DNA of 64,000 bases, from the NCBI RefSeq assembly GCF_001976065.1, contig NZ_MNAH01000009.1:120835-184834 (forward strand), given 5' to 3'. Source of the DNA: Pseudomonas putida. GTDB taxonomy: Bacteria; Pseudomonadota; Gammaproteobacteria; Pseudomonadales; Pseudomonadaceae. This document shows, in pieces, positions 17,772 to 26,270 of the stretch (position 1 is the stretch's first letter; every line of letters begins with the position of its first letter). The notes under the pieces are model-generated. The model was not told the origin of the DNA and searched no databases. It was given only the letters and a program-made list of their open reading frames with translations. A program made the position numbers and the translations under genes.

Positions 17772-18156
17772 GTGGGCCATCCGTTCAATGACTGACAAGC
17801 GAAGCTCGTCGAGGCTTCAAGGGCGCGTGATCAATCGAGGGCGACGGGCGCGGTTGGACTGATCGGCTGTGTTCGTCGGCTGACGAGCTATTCAGCAAGC
17901 GGCACGTGGGTGCCAGGGGTGCGCGGGGTTCGGATGGACGCCAGGCAAGGCGTAATGACAGTGGTGTAATCGAGCAAGGCGTTGAAGGAGCGCATGAGCG
18001 TATACCCGTTTTTTGAAATTTTTATGTGGTGTTCAGGGTCTTGTTAACTGGAACCGATGATTAATGACCGGACCCAATGTGGTGTTGATGTTGCGCAGTG
18101 GACGAAAAATCGTCAATTCGCTAACAGCCATTCTGTTCGATAATCGCACGAAAAAC

Positions 18157-18170
18157 TAACTGGATAGTAC
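18157..18170. promoter_or_regulatory. Candidate operator of the quinate cluster (quiC side)
   Basis: TAACTGGATAGTAC on this strand reads GTAC-TATCCA-GTTA on the other. The aroQ promoter carries GTAC-CGGATA-GTTA at 22456-22469, whose centre is the inverted form of the same hexamer with one change. Shared flanks and centre suggest one regulator, most simply the TetR protein encoded between the two sites. Confidence 0.5.
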
Positions 18171-18231
18171 ACTTTGAATTGCCGTGAGGAATCACCAGGC
18201 CAATAATTCAATCAAAGCTAAACGCAATCCC

Positions 18232-18296
18232 TGTAGAGGCCCGGCTTGCCGGCGATGGCGTCCGCGAGATCGCCATCGCTGGCAGCCGGGCCCTGC
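18232..18296. repeat. REP-like hairpin in the quiC leader
   Basis: An imperfect inverted repeat (CTGTAGAGGCCCGGCTTGCC ... GGCAGCCGGGCCCTGCA) of the second REP type seen in this window, the one with TGTAGGAGCCGG arms. It is 52 bases before the quiC start and, if transcribed, would fold in the leader. Confidence 0.6.
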
Positions 18297-18348
18297 AACA
18301 AGCGTGCGATGTCCTAACAAGATTGCCTCCACCACCGGGAGTCGAAAT

Positions 18349-20250
18349 ATGCAGCGTTCCATTGCCACCGTGTCCTTGAGCGGTACCCTGCCGGAAAAAC
18401 TCGAAGCCATTGCCGCCGCCGGTTTCGACGGCGTGGAGATCTTCGAGAACGACCTTCTCTACTACGACGGCAGCCCGCGAGAAATTAAACAGATGTGCGC
18501 CGATCTCGGGATCGCCATTACGCTGTTTCAACCATTCCGCGACTTCGAAGGCTGCCGCCGTGACCGTCTGTCGCGCAATCTGGAGCGGGCCGAGCGCAAG
18601 TTCGACCTGATGCAGGAGCTCGGCACCGACCTGGTGCTGGTGTGCAGCAACGCCTCGGCCGACTCCATCGGTGATGAACAGATTCTGGTCGACGATTTGC
18701 GCCTGCTGGCCGAACGCGCCGGCGCGCGGGGCCTGCGTATCGGTTACGAAGCGCTGGCCTGGGGTCGTCATGTCAATACCTGGCAGCAGGTGTGGAACAT
18801 TGTCCGCCAGGCCGATCATCCGAGCCTCGGCGTACTGCTCGACAGTTTCCACACCTTGTCGCTCAAGGGTGACCCGAGCGCCATCGCCGAGATTCCCGGC
18901 GACAAAATTTTCTTCGTGCAAATGGCCGATGCACCGATCCTGGCCATGGACGTGCTGGAGTGGAGCCGGCATTTCCGCTGCTTCCCGGGCCAGGGCGAAT
19001 TCGATTTGCCGGGCTTCCTCGCGCCGATCATCAAGAGTGGCTACACCGGGCCGCTGTCGCTGGAAATCTTCAACGACGGTTTCCGCGCCGCACCGCCACG
19101 GGCCAACGCTGCTGACGGTCTGCGCTCGTTGCTGTACCTGGAAGAGAAAACCCGCGAGCGCCTGGCCCAGGAAGCCAAGCCAACGGCCAACCCCGAGATT
19201 CTGTTCGAGACGCCGAAGGCCAGCGAATACAACGGCATCGAGTTTCTCGAATTCGCCGTGGACGAAAGCCTCGGCGCCAAGCTCTCCCATTGGCTGGAGC
19301 GGCTGGGTTTCGTCAAGGCCGGGCAGCATCGCTCCAAGAGCGTCAGCCTGCTGCGCCAGGGCGAAATCAACCTGATCCTCAACTCCGAACCGTACTCGTT
19401 CGGCCACAGTTTCTTCGAGGCGCACGGTCCATCCCTTTGCGCCACGGCCGTGCGAGTCAAGGACAGTGCCAGTGCGCTGGCCCGGGCCGTGGCCTACAAA
19501 GGCCAGCCGTATCGCGGATTGGTTGGCCCCAATGAACTGGAACTGGCCGCCGTGCGCGCGCCGGATGGCAGCCTGATTTACCTCGTTGACGAGGATGCCG
19601 ATGTCTACGGTACCGACTTCAACCTGCAGCCAGCCGCAGTGACCGGTGGCGGCCTCAAGCGCATCGACCACATGGCCATGGCGCTGCCCGCCGACAGCCT
19701 CGACAGTTGGGTGTTGTTCTACAAGAGCCTGCTGGACTTCGAGGCCGATGACGAAGTGGTCCTGCCTGATCCCTATGGTTTGGTGAAGAGCCGTGCACTG
19801 CGCAGCCGTGACAGTTCGATCCGCCTGCCGCTGAATATTTCCGAGAATCGCAACACCGCGATCTCACACGCCTTGTCGAGTTATCGCGGCTCCGGCGTGC
19901 ACCACATCGCGTTCGATTGCGACGATATCTTTGCCGAAGTCAGTCGCGCCAAGGCGGCGGGCGTCCCGTTGCTGGATATTCCGCTCAACTACTACGATGA
20001 CCTGGCAGCACGCTTCGATTTCGACGACGAGTTTCTCAGCGAACTGGCTTATTACAACGTGCTGTACGACCGTGATGCCCAGGGTGGTGAGCTGTTCCAT
20101 GTGTACACCGAACCGTTCGAGGGGCGGTTCTTCTTCGAAATCATTCAGCGCAAGAATGGATATGCCGGTTACGGTGCGGCCAACGTGGCGGTGCGCCTGG
20201 CAGCCATGGCCAAATCCCGCAGCGGTGCCGTGCGTCAGGCAAAGTTGTAG
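18349..20250 (+). CDS. quiC: 3-dehydroshikimate dehydratase with C-terminal HPPD-like domain
   Basis: 633 residues from the ATG at 18349. Residues 1-270 form a xylose-isomerase-like TIM barrel with metal ligands Glu134 (IGYEALAWG), Asp165 (VLLDSFHTL), Gln191 (FFVQMADA) and Glu239 (LSLEIFND), plus His168; this is the ligand set of the fused pseudomonad QuiC enzyme. Residues from about 285 form a two-part vicinal-oxygen-chelate domain like 4-hydroxyphenylpyruvate dioxygenase, with candidate ligands in RIDHMAMALP, GVHHIAFDCD and FFFEIIQRKNGYAGYG. It converts 3-dehydroshikimate to protocatechuate, sending quinate and shikimate into the beta-ketoadipate pathway. The role of the second domain is not settled. 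Confidence 0.95.
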   Translation: MQRSIATVSLSGTLPEKLEAIAAAGFDGVEIFENDLLYYDGSPREIKQMCADLGIAITLFQPFRDFEGCRRDRLSRNLERAERKFDLMQELGTDLVLVCSNASADSIGDEQILVDDLRLLAERAGARGLRIGYEALAWGRHVNTWQQVWNIVRQADHPSLGVLLDSFHTLSLKGDPSAIAEIPGDKIFFVQMADAPILAMDVLEWSRHFRCFPGQGEFDLPGFLAPIIKSGYTGPLSLEIFNDGFRAAPPRANAADGLRSLLYLEEKTRERLAQEAKPTANPEILFETPKASEYNGIEFLEFAVDESLGAKLSHWLERLGFVKAGQHRSKSVSLLRQGEINLILNSEPYSFGHSFFEAHGPSLCATAVRVKDSASALARAVAYKGQPYRGLVGPNELELAAVRAPDGSLIYLVDEDADVYGTDFNLQPAAVTGGGLKRIDHMAMALPADSLDSWVLFYKSLLDFEADDEVVLPDPYGLVKSRALRSRDSSIRLPLNISENRNTAISHALSSYRGSGVHHIAFDCDDIFAEVSRAKAAGVPLLDIPLNYYDDLAARFDFDDEFLSELAYYNVLYDRDAQGGELFHVYTEPFEGRFFFEIIQRKNGYAGYGAANVAVRLAAMAKSRSGAVRQAKL

Positions 20251-20352
20251 GAAAATCGTAACTACGCTGACAAACCGCTGCCGCACGGCTTCCTTCACTG
20301 TGCGGCGCGGCTCATAATCGCCCACCTGTGCAGTGATGGCCGTGAGCCCGCA

Positions 20353-21033
20353 ATGACAATGACTTCAGAACTCTCCGCAGCAGCACCCGATCAACCGGCT
20401 GCCGAACCGCGCAAGAGTCGCAAGAACAATCCGGAAAAAACCCGCGAGAACATCCTGCAGGAGGCAATTGTCGAGTTCGTTCAGCAAGGGCTTTCCGGGG
20501 CTCGCGTCGATGCCATCGCCGAGCGCATCCACACGTCCAAGCGCATGATCTATTACTACTTCGGCAGTAAGGAACAGCTCTACGTCGAGGTGCTGGAGAA
20601 GCTCTACGGCGATATCCGCAATACCGAAAACCGGCTGCACCTGGCTGAACTGCCGCCCGTCGAGGCGATTCGGCGGCTGGTGGAGTTCACCTTCGATCAC
20701 CATGACCGCAACGTCGATTTCGTGCGCATCGTCAGCATCGAGAACATTCACAACGCCGAATACGTGAAACGCTCCGATGCGATCAAGGCCATGAACAACA
20801 CCATTCTCGATTCACTGGGCGAGATCCTGCGTCGCGGTGCCGAGCAAGGTTTGTTCCGTACCGGCCTTGACCCGCTGGATGTGCATTTGCTGATCAGTTC
20901 GTTCTGCTTCTATCGCGTGTCGAACCGCCACACCTTCGGCGAAATCTTTCAGATCGACTTGCCGGATGAAAGCATCAAGCAGCGTCATCGGGAGATGATT
21001 TGCGAGTCGGTCTTGCGATACCTGCAGGCATAA
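20353..21033 (+). CDS. TetR family transcriptional regulator of the quinate cluster
   Basis: 226 residues. N-terminal arm rich in Ala/Pro/Lys, then the TetR helix-turn-helix (TRENILQEAIVEFVQQGLSG ... IAERIHTSKRMIYYYFGSKE) at about 28-75, and a helical ligand domain. It lies 102 bases after quiC in the same direction and convergent with the quinate/shikimate dehydrogenase gene. The likely targets are the matching 14-base elements before quiC/MFS and aroQ; the inducer could be a shikimate-pathway acid or protocatechuate (inference). Confidence 0.88.
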   Translation: MTMTSELSAAAPDQPAAEPRKSRKNNPEKTRENILQEAIVEFVQQGLSGARVDAIAERIHTSKRMIYYYFGSKEQLYVEVLEKLYGDIRNTENRLHLAELPPVEAIRRLVEFTFDHHDRNVDFVRIVSIENIHNAEYVKRSDAIKAMNNTILDSLGEILRRGAEQGLFRTGLDPLDVHLLISSFCFYRVSNRHTFGEIFQIDLPDESIKQRHREMICESVLRYLQA

Positions 21034-21054
21034 TCCAGCTGTGTGAATTGCCTT

Positions 21055-21083
21055 TGTAGGAGCCAGCCAGCCGGCCGGCTCCA
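21055..21083. repeat. Palindromic hairpin between convergent tetR and quiB
   Basis: GGAGCC (21059-21064) pairs with GGCTCC (21077-21082) around an inner CCGGCCGG, preceded by TGTA as in the second REP type of this window. It is probably half a REP element, and may end both transcripts although no T tract follows. Confidence 0.55.
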
Positions 21084-21093
21084 ATAAGTCGCA

Positions 21094-21948
21094 TCAAGTA
21101 TTCATGCTTTGGAAGTGCTCAAGCATTCGCTTGGCATCCGGCACCACGCCGCTGAACAATTCGAACGCCTTCACCGCCTGGAACACCGCCATGTTGCCGC
21201 CATCGAGCGTCCGGCATCCCAGCGCGCGGGCATTGCGCAGCAGTTCGGTTTCCAGCGGGAAGTAAACGATCTCCGCCACCCACAGCTCGGCTCGAAGCAA
21301 CTCGACCGGCACCGGCATGCCGGGCAGTTTTTTCATGCCCATGGGCGTGGTATTGACCAGGCCATCCGCCTCGGCCAGGGTCAATGCCAGATCGAGGCCG
21401 GCCACCGCGCGGTGACTGCCGAAATGTTGATTGAGATTGTCCGCCAGGCTCTGGGCGCGGCTGATTTCCACATCGAAAATGCTCAGTTGCCGTACGCCTT
21501 CGCTCAATAACGCGTGAGCCACCGCCGCACCGGCGCCACCGGCACCCATTTGCACCACGCACTCAACGGCAACGCCCTGCAAGCCACGTCGAAAGCCCTC
21601 GGCAAATCCCAGGCAATCGGTGTTGTGGCCGATGCGTTTGCCGTCCTTCAGCACCACGGTGTTGACCGCGCCAATGCCGCGGGCTTCTGGCGACAATTCG
21701 TCGAGCAGCGGGATGATCGCCTGCTTGCATGGAAAGGTGATGTTGAGGCCGGTGAAGTTCATTCGCTCGGCTGCCAGCAGCAGTTCGGGCAGGGCGTTGC
21801 TGTCGAGTTGCAGTTGATCGAGATCGATCAGGCGATACAGATAACGCAAATCCTGGGCATCGCCTTCATGCTCGTGCAGGGCAGGCGTGCGTGAAGCCTG
21901 GATGCCGGCGCCGATCAGGCCGGCCAGTACCGTTTGATTCTTGCTCAT
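21094..21948 (-). CDS. quiB: NAD-type quinate/shikimate dehydrogenase
   Basis: 284 residues from the ATG at 21948, which shares one base with the aroQ stop (TGATG). It has AroE-fold features: catalytic Lys in NITFPCKQ, Asp in GHNTDCLGF, nucleotide motif MGAGGAGAAVAH. Two details set it apart from biosynthetic AroE: the substrate loop is SRTPALHEHEG rather than the S-x-SP form, and the second nucleotide strand ends in FDVEISRA with an Asp where NADP-type AroE has an NR[TS] motif. Both are seen in catabolic quinate/shikimate dehydrogenases such as the corynebacterial enzyme. It oxidises quinate or shikimate to the 3-dehydro acids. Confidence 0.85.
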   Translation of the reverse strand: MSKNQTVLAGLIGAGIQASRTPALHEHEGDAQDLRYLYRLIDLDQLQLDSNALPELLLAAERMNFTGLNITFPCKQAIIPLLDELSPEARGIGAVNTVVLKDGKRIGHNTDCLGFAEGFRRGLQGVAVECVVQMGAGGAGAAVAHALLSEGVRQLSIFDVEISRAQSLADNLNQHFGSHRAVAGLDLALTLAEADGLVNTTPMGMKKLPGMPVPVELLRAELWVAEIVYFPLETELLRNARALGCRTLDGGNMAVFQAVKAFELFSGVVPDAKRMLEHFQSMNT

Positions 21949-22394
21949 CACGCGCACCCCTTCAGACGTTGACCGAAATGTTCCAGTGCCAGGCGATAGC
22001 CATGGCTGCCAAAGCCCGCCATCACCGCAGTGGCAATGGCCGAGACGAAGGAGTGATGCCGAAACGCTTCACGGGCATGGACGTTGGACAGGTGCACTTC
22101 GATCACCGGCAGTTCGCTGGCGACCAGCGCATCGCGGATTGCCACCGAGGTGTGCGTCCAGGCGGCCGGGTTGATCACGATCCCGGCACAGCGGCCGCGG
22201 GCTGCATGGATCCAGTCGAGCAGTTCGCCTTCATGGTTGGTCTGGCGAAACTCCACCGCCAGGCCGAACTCTTCGCCGGCACGACCGCACATGGCGGAAA
22301 TATCAGCCAGGGTTTCGTGGCCGTAGGTCGCCGGTTCACGGGTGCCAAGCAGGTTCAGATTCGGGCCGTTGAGCACCAGAATGATAGGGGGCAT
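21948..22394 (-). CDS. aroQ: Type II 3-dehydroquinate dehydratase
   Basis: 148 residues from the ATG at 22394 (a TTG directly upstream is also in frame). Family landmarks: ILVLNGPNLNLLGTREPATYG with the active Arg19 and Tyr24, NHEGELLDWIH, NPAAWTHTSVAIRDAL with the catalytic His, and EVHLSNVHAREAFRHHS. The usual NPGAYTHTS is NPAAWTHTS here. It interconverts 3-dehydroquinate and 3-dehydroshikimate, linking quinate oxidation to QuiC. First gene of the aroQ-quiB operon, with the TetR-type element and an AAYAAYAA motif upstream, which marks it as the catabolic copy. Confidence 0.93.
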   Translation of the reverse strand: MPPIILVLNGPNLNLLGTREPATYGHETLADISAMCGRAGEEFGLAVEFRQTNHEGELLDWIHAARGRCAGIVINPAAWTHTSVAIRDALVASELPVIEVHLSNVHAREAFRHHSFVSAIATAVMAGFGSHGYRLALEHFGQRLKGCA

Positions 22395-22408
22395 CAAGGT
22401 TTCTCCAC

Positions 22409-22416
22409 TTATTATT
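22409..22416 (-). promoter_or_regulatory. Candidate Hfq/Crc catabolite-activity motif, aroQ
   Basis: AATAATAA on the minus strand, just upstream of the GTGGAG ribosome site of aroQ. It fits AAnAAnAA exactly and is placed to block initiation. Confidence 0.5.
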
Positions 22417-22455
22417 TTTGGCGTTGGCCGAGGTTTCAGCCTGTGGAGATAAAAT

Positions 22456-22469
22456 GTACCGGATAGTTA
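22456..22469. promoter_or_regulatory. Candidate operator of the quinate cluster (aroQ side)
   Basis: GTAC-CGGATA-GTTA, the partner of the element at 18157-18170. It lies about 62-75 bases upstream of the aroQ start, a position fitting a promoter-overlapping operator. Confidence 0.5.
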
Positions 22470-22531
22470 ATTTGGTCAATTGTGCCGCCCGCTTACGGTC
22501 CGTTTGTGTGCGGTGATCGGACGGTTTCGTT

Positions 22532-23443
22532 TCAGCGCGGCAACTGCTCCACCAGGAAGTCGATAAACGCCCGCAATCGCAGGGGCATGTGACGACTTTG
22601 CGGATAGAGAAGAGTGAACGGTCGCGAGCGTCCCCCATAAGGTTTGAGCACTTCCACCAGCGAGCCTTCGGCCAGTTCCTTCTCGACGATGAATCGATAG
22701 GTCTGGAACAACCCTGCACCGTGTTTCGCCAGGGTCACGCCACCCAATACGTCGTCGGAGCAGCTGAAATTGCCCTCGGCGAGAATTTCGCACTGCACGC
22801 CATTGTCGTTGAACAACCAGGCAATGCGGCGGCCACTGCTGGGCAGTTCGTACTGAATGCATTCGTGCTGTTGCAGGTCGTCGAGGGTCTGAGGTGTGCC
22901 GGCCCGCTTGAGGTAGTCGGGGCTGGCAACCATTACCAGCGCAGCGTCTTCCAGTTGCCGGGCGATCAGGCCGGAATCCGGAATGGCGCGCACGCGGATG
23001 GCCATGTCATAACCTTCACCGACGAAATCGATGTTGCGGTTACTGATATGCGACTCGACCTTAACCGCCGGAAAGCGCGCGCGAAAGGCCGGCAGCAACG
23101 GCAGGATGCGGTGATGGGCATAAGTGGTGGGAATGCTGATGCGCAGGGTTCCTGAAGGCACCTGTTGCTGGCCCATGACCTCGCGCTGGGCTTCCACCAA
23201 TTGCGCCAGTGCCTGGCGGCATTCTTCGTAATAGCGCCGACCGCTGTCGGTCAGCTTGACGCTGCGGGTGGTGCGCGCAAACAGGCGCACGCCGAGACGT
23301 TCTTCCATGCGCGACACCGAGCGGCTCACCGCGGCTGGAGTGACGCCCGCCACCAGCGCGGCGGCAGTGAAGCTGCCGGCTTCGGCGGCCAGGCAAAACA
23401 GTTCGATACTGCCCAGTTGAAGATCGTCGAATTGTCGCTGCAT
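22532..23443 (-). CDS. LysR family transcriptional regulator
   Basis: 303 residues. N-terminal winged helix (IELFCLAAEAGSFTAAALVAGVTPAAVSRSVSRMEERLGVRLF), then the periplasmic-binding-like effector domain (SGTLRISIPTTYAHHRILPLLPAF). It is in tandem with aroQ-quiB, 137 bases upstream and transcribed in the same direction. It could regulate the cluster or itself; no clear T-N11-A site with dyad was picked out. The domain resembles the CrgA/YhaJ-type LysR group common in pseudomonads, whose effectors are often unknown. Confidence 0.88.
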   Translation of the reverse strand: MQRQFDDLQLGSIELFCLAAEAGSFTAAALVAGVTPAAVSRSVSRMEERLGVRLFARTTRSVKLTDSGRRYYEECRQALAQLVEAQREVMGQQQVPSGTLRISIPTTYAHHRILPLLPAFRARFPAVKVESHISNRNIDFVGEGYDMAIRVRAIPDSGLIARQLEDAALVMVASPDYLKRAGTPQTLDDLQQHECIQYELPSSGRRIAWLFNDNGVQCEILAEGNFSCSDDVLGGVTLAKHGAGLFQTYRFIVEKELAEGSLVEVLKPYGGRSRPFTLLYPQSRHMPLRLRAFIDFLVEQLPR

Positions 23444-23636
23444 GATTGATTACACCGGGGATCAAATGAAGTCTGTAAGTCAGTATTTATCAAATGCCCG
23501 CACACAGATACCGTCAGCCTTACTTTTCGAGCGAGCAGGGGAAGCAGCCTGCCTTTGGCCGCCGGCATGCGGCAGGCCCCCTTGCAAGACAGCCGTCCTT
23601 GCGAAGGCTCGGCAGCGCTGCCAACGCCCACAAAAA

Positions 23637-23655
23637 AGCCGTCGTGATGACGGCT
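23637..23655 (-). terminator. Rho-independent terminator of trmA
   Basis: AGCCGTC-ATCAC-GACGGCT hairpin on the minus strand followed by six T, 22 bases past the trmA stop. Confidence 0.85.
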
Positions 23656-23677
23656 GATTTGTTTGTGGCCTCTGCAA

Positions 23678-24757
23678 TCACCGGCGGGTCAACAACACCC
23701 CGGATTCCATGTGATGCGTCCACGGGAACTGGTCGAACATCGCGCATTGGGTGATGTGGTGGGTGTCGTGCAGCTGGGCAATGTTGGCCGCCAGGGTTTG
23801 CGGGTTGCAGGAAATGTAGAGGATGTTGTCGAAGCGGCGGGTCAACTCGCAGGTATCCGGGTCCATGCCGGCGCGGGGCGGGTCGACGAAGACGCTGCCG
23901 AATTCGTAGCTTTTCAGGTCGATGCCCTGCAGGCGACGGAACGGGCGCACTTCGTTCAAGGCTTCGGTCAGTTCTTCGGCGGACAAGCGCACCAGCGTGA
24001 CGTTATCCACGGCGTTTTCGCTGAGGTTGCTCAAAGCCGCGTTAACCGAGGTCTTGCTGATTTCGGTGGCCAGCACTTTGCGCACGCGGGTCGCGAGCGG
24101 CAGGGTGAAGTTGCCGTTGCCGCAGTACAACTCCAGCAAATCGTCGGAGCGATCACCAAGCGCATCGTATGCCCAGTTGAGCATCTTCTGGTTCACGGTG
24201 CCGTTGGGCTGGGTGAATGCGCCTTCAGGCTGGCGATAGCTGAACGTGCGGCCGCCAACTTCCAGTTTCTCGACCACATAATCGTGACCGATGACTTCGC
24301 GCTTGCCCTTGGAGCGGCCGATGATGCTGACGTTCAGGTCGGCCGCCAGTTTGCTCGCCGCTGCATGCCAATGCTCGTCCAGCGGGCGGTGATAACACAA
24401 GGTGATCATCGCATCGCCGGCCAGGGTGGTCAGGAACTCCACCTGGAACAGCTTGTGACTCAGGGGCGCACTGGCTTGCCAGGCGGCCTTGAGCTGCGGC
24501 ATCAACTGATTGATGCGCAGGCTGGCGATCGGGAATTCTTCGATCAGGATCGGCGTGCGTTTGTCTTCCTGGGAAAACATCGCGTAGTGGCGCTCACCGG
24601 CTTCGCGCCACAGGCGGAATTCGGCACGCAGGCGGAAGTTCTGCAGCGGCGAGTCGAAGACCACCGGCTCGGGTGCGTCGAACGGGGCCAGCAGGTCGCG
24701 CAGGCGCGTGACCTTGTCTTCGAGCTGGACGGTGTAGGCCTGGGAATCAAAAGTCAT
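23678..24757 (-). CDS. trmA: tRNA (uracil-5-)-methyltransferase
   Basis: 359 residues from the ATG at 24757. SAM-binding ELYCGNGNFTLPLA, DPPRAGMDPDTCE, and the nucleophile cysteine in ILYISCNPQTLAANI identify TrmA rather than the RlmD/RlmC rRNA enzymes, which carry a TRAM domain or iron-sulfur cysteines not present here. It makes ribothymidine at position 54 of tRNA. The start overlaps the purine permease stop (ATGA), so the two are translationally coupled. Confidence 0.93.
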   Translation of the reverse strand: MTFDSQAYTVQLEDKVTRLRDLLAPFDAPEPVVFDSPLQNFRLRAEFRLWREAGERHYAMFSQEDKRTPILIEEFPIASLRINQLMPQLKAAWQASAPLSHKLFQVEFLTTLAGDAMITLCYHRPLDEHWHAAASKLAADLNVSIIGRSKGKREVIGHDYVVEKLEVGGRTFSYRQPEGAFTQPNGTVNQKMLNWAYDALGDRSDDLLELYCGNGNFTLPLATRVRKVLATEISKTSVNAALSNLSENAVDNVTLVRLSAEELTEALNEVRPFRRLQGIDLKSYEFGSVFVDPPRAGMDPDTCELTRRFDNILYISCNPQTLAANIAQLHDTHHITQCAMFDQFPWTHHMESGVLLTRR

Positions 24758-26049
24758 GCGTTGAACCAACCGAGCTTGATCACGAACAGAATCGACAGGA
24801 TCACCAGCGCCGGGTTCAGCTCACGGCCACGACCGGACATCAGCTTGATGGCGGTCCAGGCAATGAAACCGAAGGCGATGCCATTGGCGATGGAATAAGT
24901 GAACGGCATGGCCAGCGCGGTGATTACCACCGGTGCGGCGACGGTGATGTCGTCCCAGTCTATTTCGGCCAGGCCGGATGTCATCAGCACGGCGACGAAC
25001 AGCAGTGCCGGGGCCGTGGCGAACGCGGGAACACTGGCGGCCAGCGGCGAGAAGAACAGCGCCAACAGGAACAGGATCGCCACGACGACAGCGGTCAGGC
25101 CGGTACGGCCGCCCGCACTCACGCCTGCGGCGGATTCGATGTAGCTGGTCGTGGTCGAGGTGCCCAACAGGGAGCCGGCCATTGCGGCGGTACTGTCGGC
25201 GATCAGCGCACGGCCCATTTTTGGCATGTGACCGTCCTTGCCCATCAAGCCGGCGCGCTTGGCGACGCCGATCAGGGTGCCGGAATTGTCGAACAGGTCG
25301 ACGAACAGGAAAGCGAAGATCACGCTGACCAGACCGATGTCCAGTGCGCCCTTGATGTCCAGTTGCAGGAAGGTCGGGGCCAGCGATGGTGGCATCGACA
25401 CCACGCCACCGAACGGGGTGAAGCCCATGACGATAGAAGCGATGGTCACCACCAGAATGCCGATCAGCACCGCACCACGCACGGCGAGGGCTTCCAGGGC
25501 GACGATCAGGGCAAAACCGAGGGTGGCGAGGATCGGTGCCGGTTGCTTGAGGTCACCGAGGCCGACCATGGTCGCCGGGTTGCTGACCACGATACCGGCG
25601 TTGTGCAGGGCGATCAGCGCCAGGAACAGACCGATACCGGCGGCAATCGCCGAGCGCAGCGGCAGCGGAATACTGTTGATGATCCATTCCCGGATGCGGA
25701 AGATCGACAGCAGGAAGAAACACACCGCCGAGATGAATACCGCACCCAGCGCCACTTGCCAGGTATGGCCCATGTGCAGGACCACGGTGTAGGTGAAGAA
25801 GGCGTTCAGGCCCATGCCCGGCGCAAGCGCGATCGGGTAGTTGGCGATCAGGCCCATGGTGGTTGAGCCGATGGCCGCCGCCAGGCAGGTGGCGACGAAC
25901 ACCGCGCCCTTGTCCATGCCGGTCTCGCCGAGGATGCTCGGGTTGACGAACAGAATGTAGGCCATGGCCAAGAAAGTCGTGACGCCCGCCAGAATCTCGG
26001 TCCGCACGTTGGTGTTGTGTGCCTTGAGTTGAAACAGCCTTTCCAGCAT
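24754..26049 (-). CDS. NCS2 family purine permease (AzgA/GhxP type)
   Basis: 431 residues, 12-14 membrane segments. Family signatures: AGVTTFLAMAYILFVNPSIL at the N-terminus, NYPIALAPGMGLNAFFTY, and FVDLFDNSGTLIGVAKRAG followed by LLGTSTTTSYIESAAGVSAGGRTGLTA. These are those of the AzgA subgroup, which transports adenine or hypoxanthine/guanine with protons. Which base is carried cannot be decided. It heads a two-gene operon with trmA. Confidence 0.87.
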   Translation of the reverse strand: MLERLFQLKAHNTNVRTEILAGVTTFLAMAYILFVNPSILGETGMDKGAVFVATCLAAAIGSTTMGLIANYPIALAPGMGLNAFFTYTVVLHMGHTWQVALGAVFISAVCFFLLSIFRIREWIINSIPLPLRSAIAAGIGLFLALIALHNAGIVVSNPATMVGLGDLKQPAPILATLGFALIVALEALAVRGAVLIGILVVTIASIVMGFTPFGGVVSMPPSLAPTFLQLDIKGALDIGLVSVIFAFLFVDLFDNSGTLIGVAKRAGLMGKDGHMPKMGRALIADSTAAMAGSLLGTSTTTSYIESAAGVSAGGRTGLTAVVVAILFLLALFFSPLAASVPAFATAPALLFVAVLMTSGLAEIDWDDITVAAPVVITALAMPFTYSIANGIAFGFIAWTAIKLMSGRGRELNPALVILSILFVIKLGWFNA

Positions 26050-26270
26050 GTCTGCTCCCCGTGGCGCGCCCGGCGCCGTGAATGTATCGACCTCAACAGC
26101 AAAGCACAGACCGCTGAACGCGCCTGGGAAATTACTGTGGGCCGGAAAAAGCCGCGCATCATACCAGCAGCGTGGGGTTATGGCTGCTTATGGCGGTGAT
26201 CGTCGTCGATGTTTTGTGTTCAGTCCAAACCAGCCATACTGCGCGCTGGTTTTTTGCGGTGGCAATTTGG

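Larger units (their letters stand above)
17772..18348. other. Divergent control region between the MFS gene and quiC
   Basis: 577 bases without a credible gene. It holds an AT-richer stretch (about 18000-18180) where promoters would be expected, a TAACTGGA half-site at 18045-18052, the 14-base operator candidate at 18157-18170, and a REP-like hairpin at 18232-18296 in the quiC leader. Confidence 0.6.

Noticed and set aside
20281..20305. CCGCAC...GTGCGG hairpin after quiC as a terminator
   Set aside because: No T tract follows, and tetR may well be read through from quiC.
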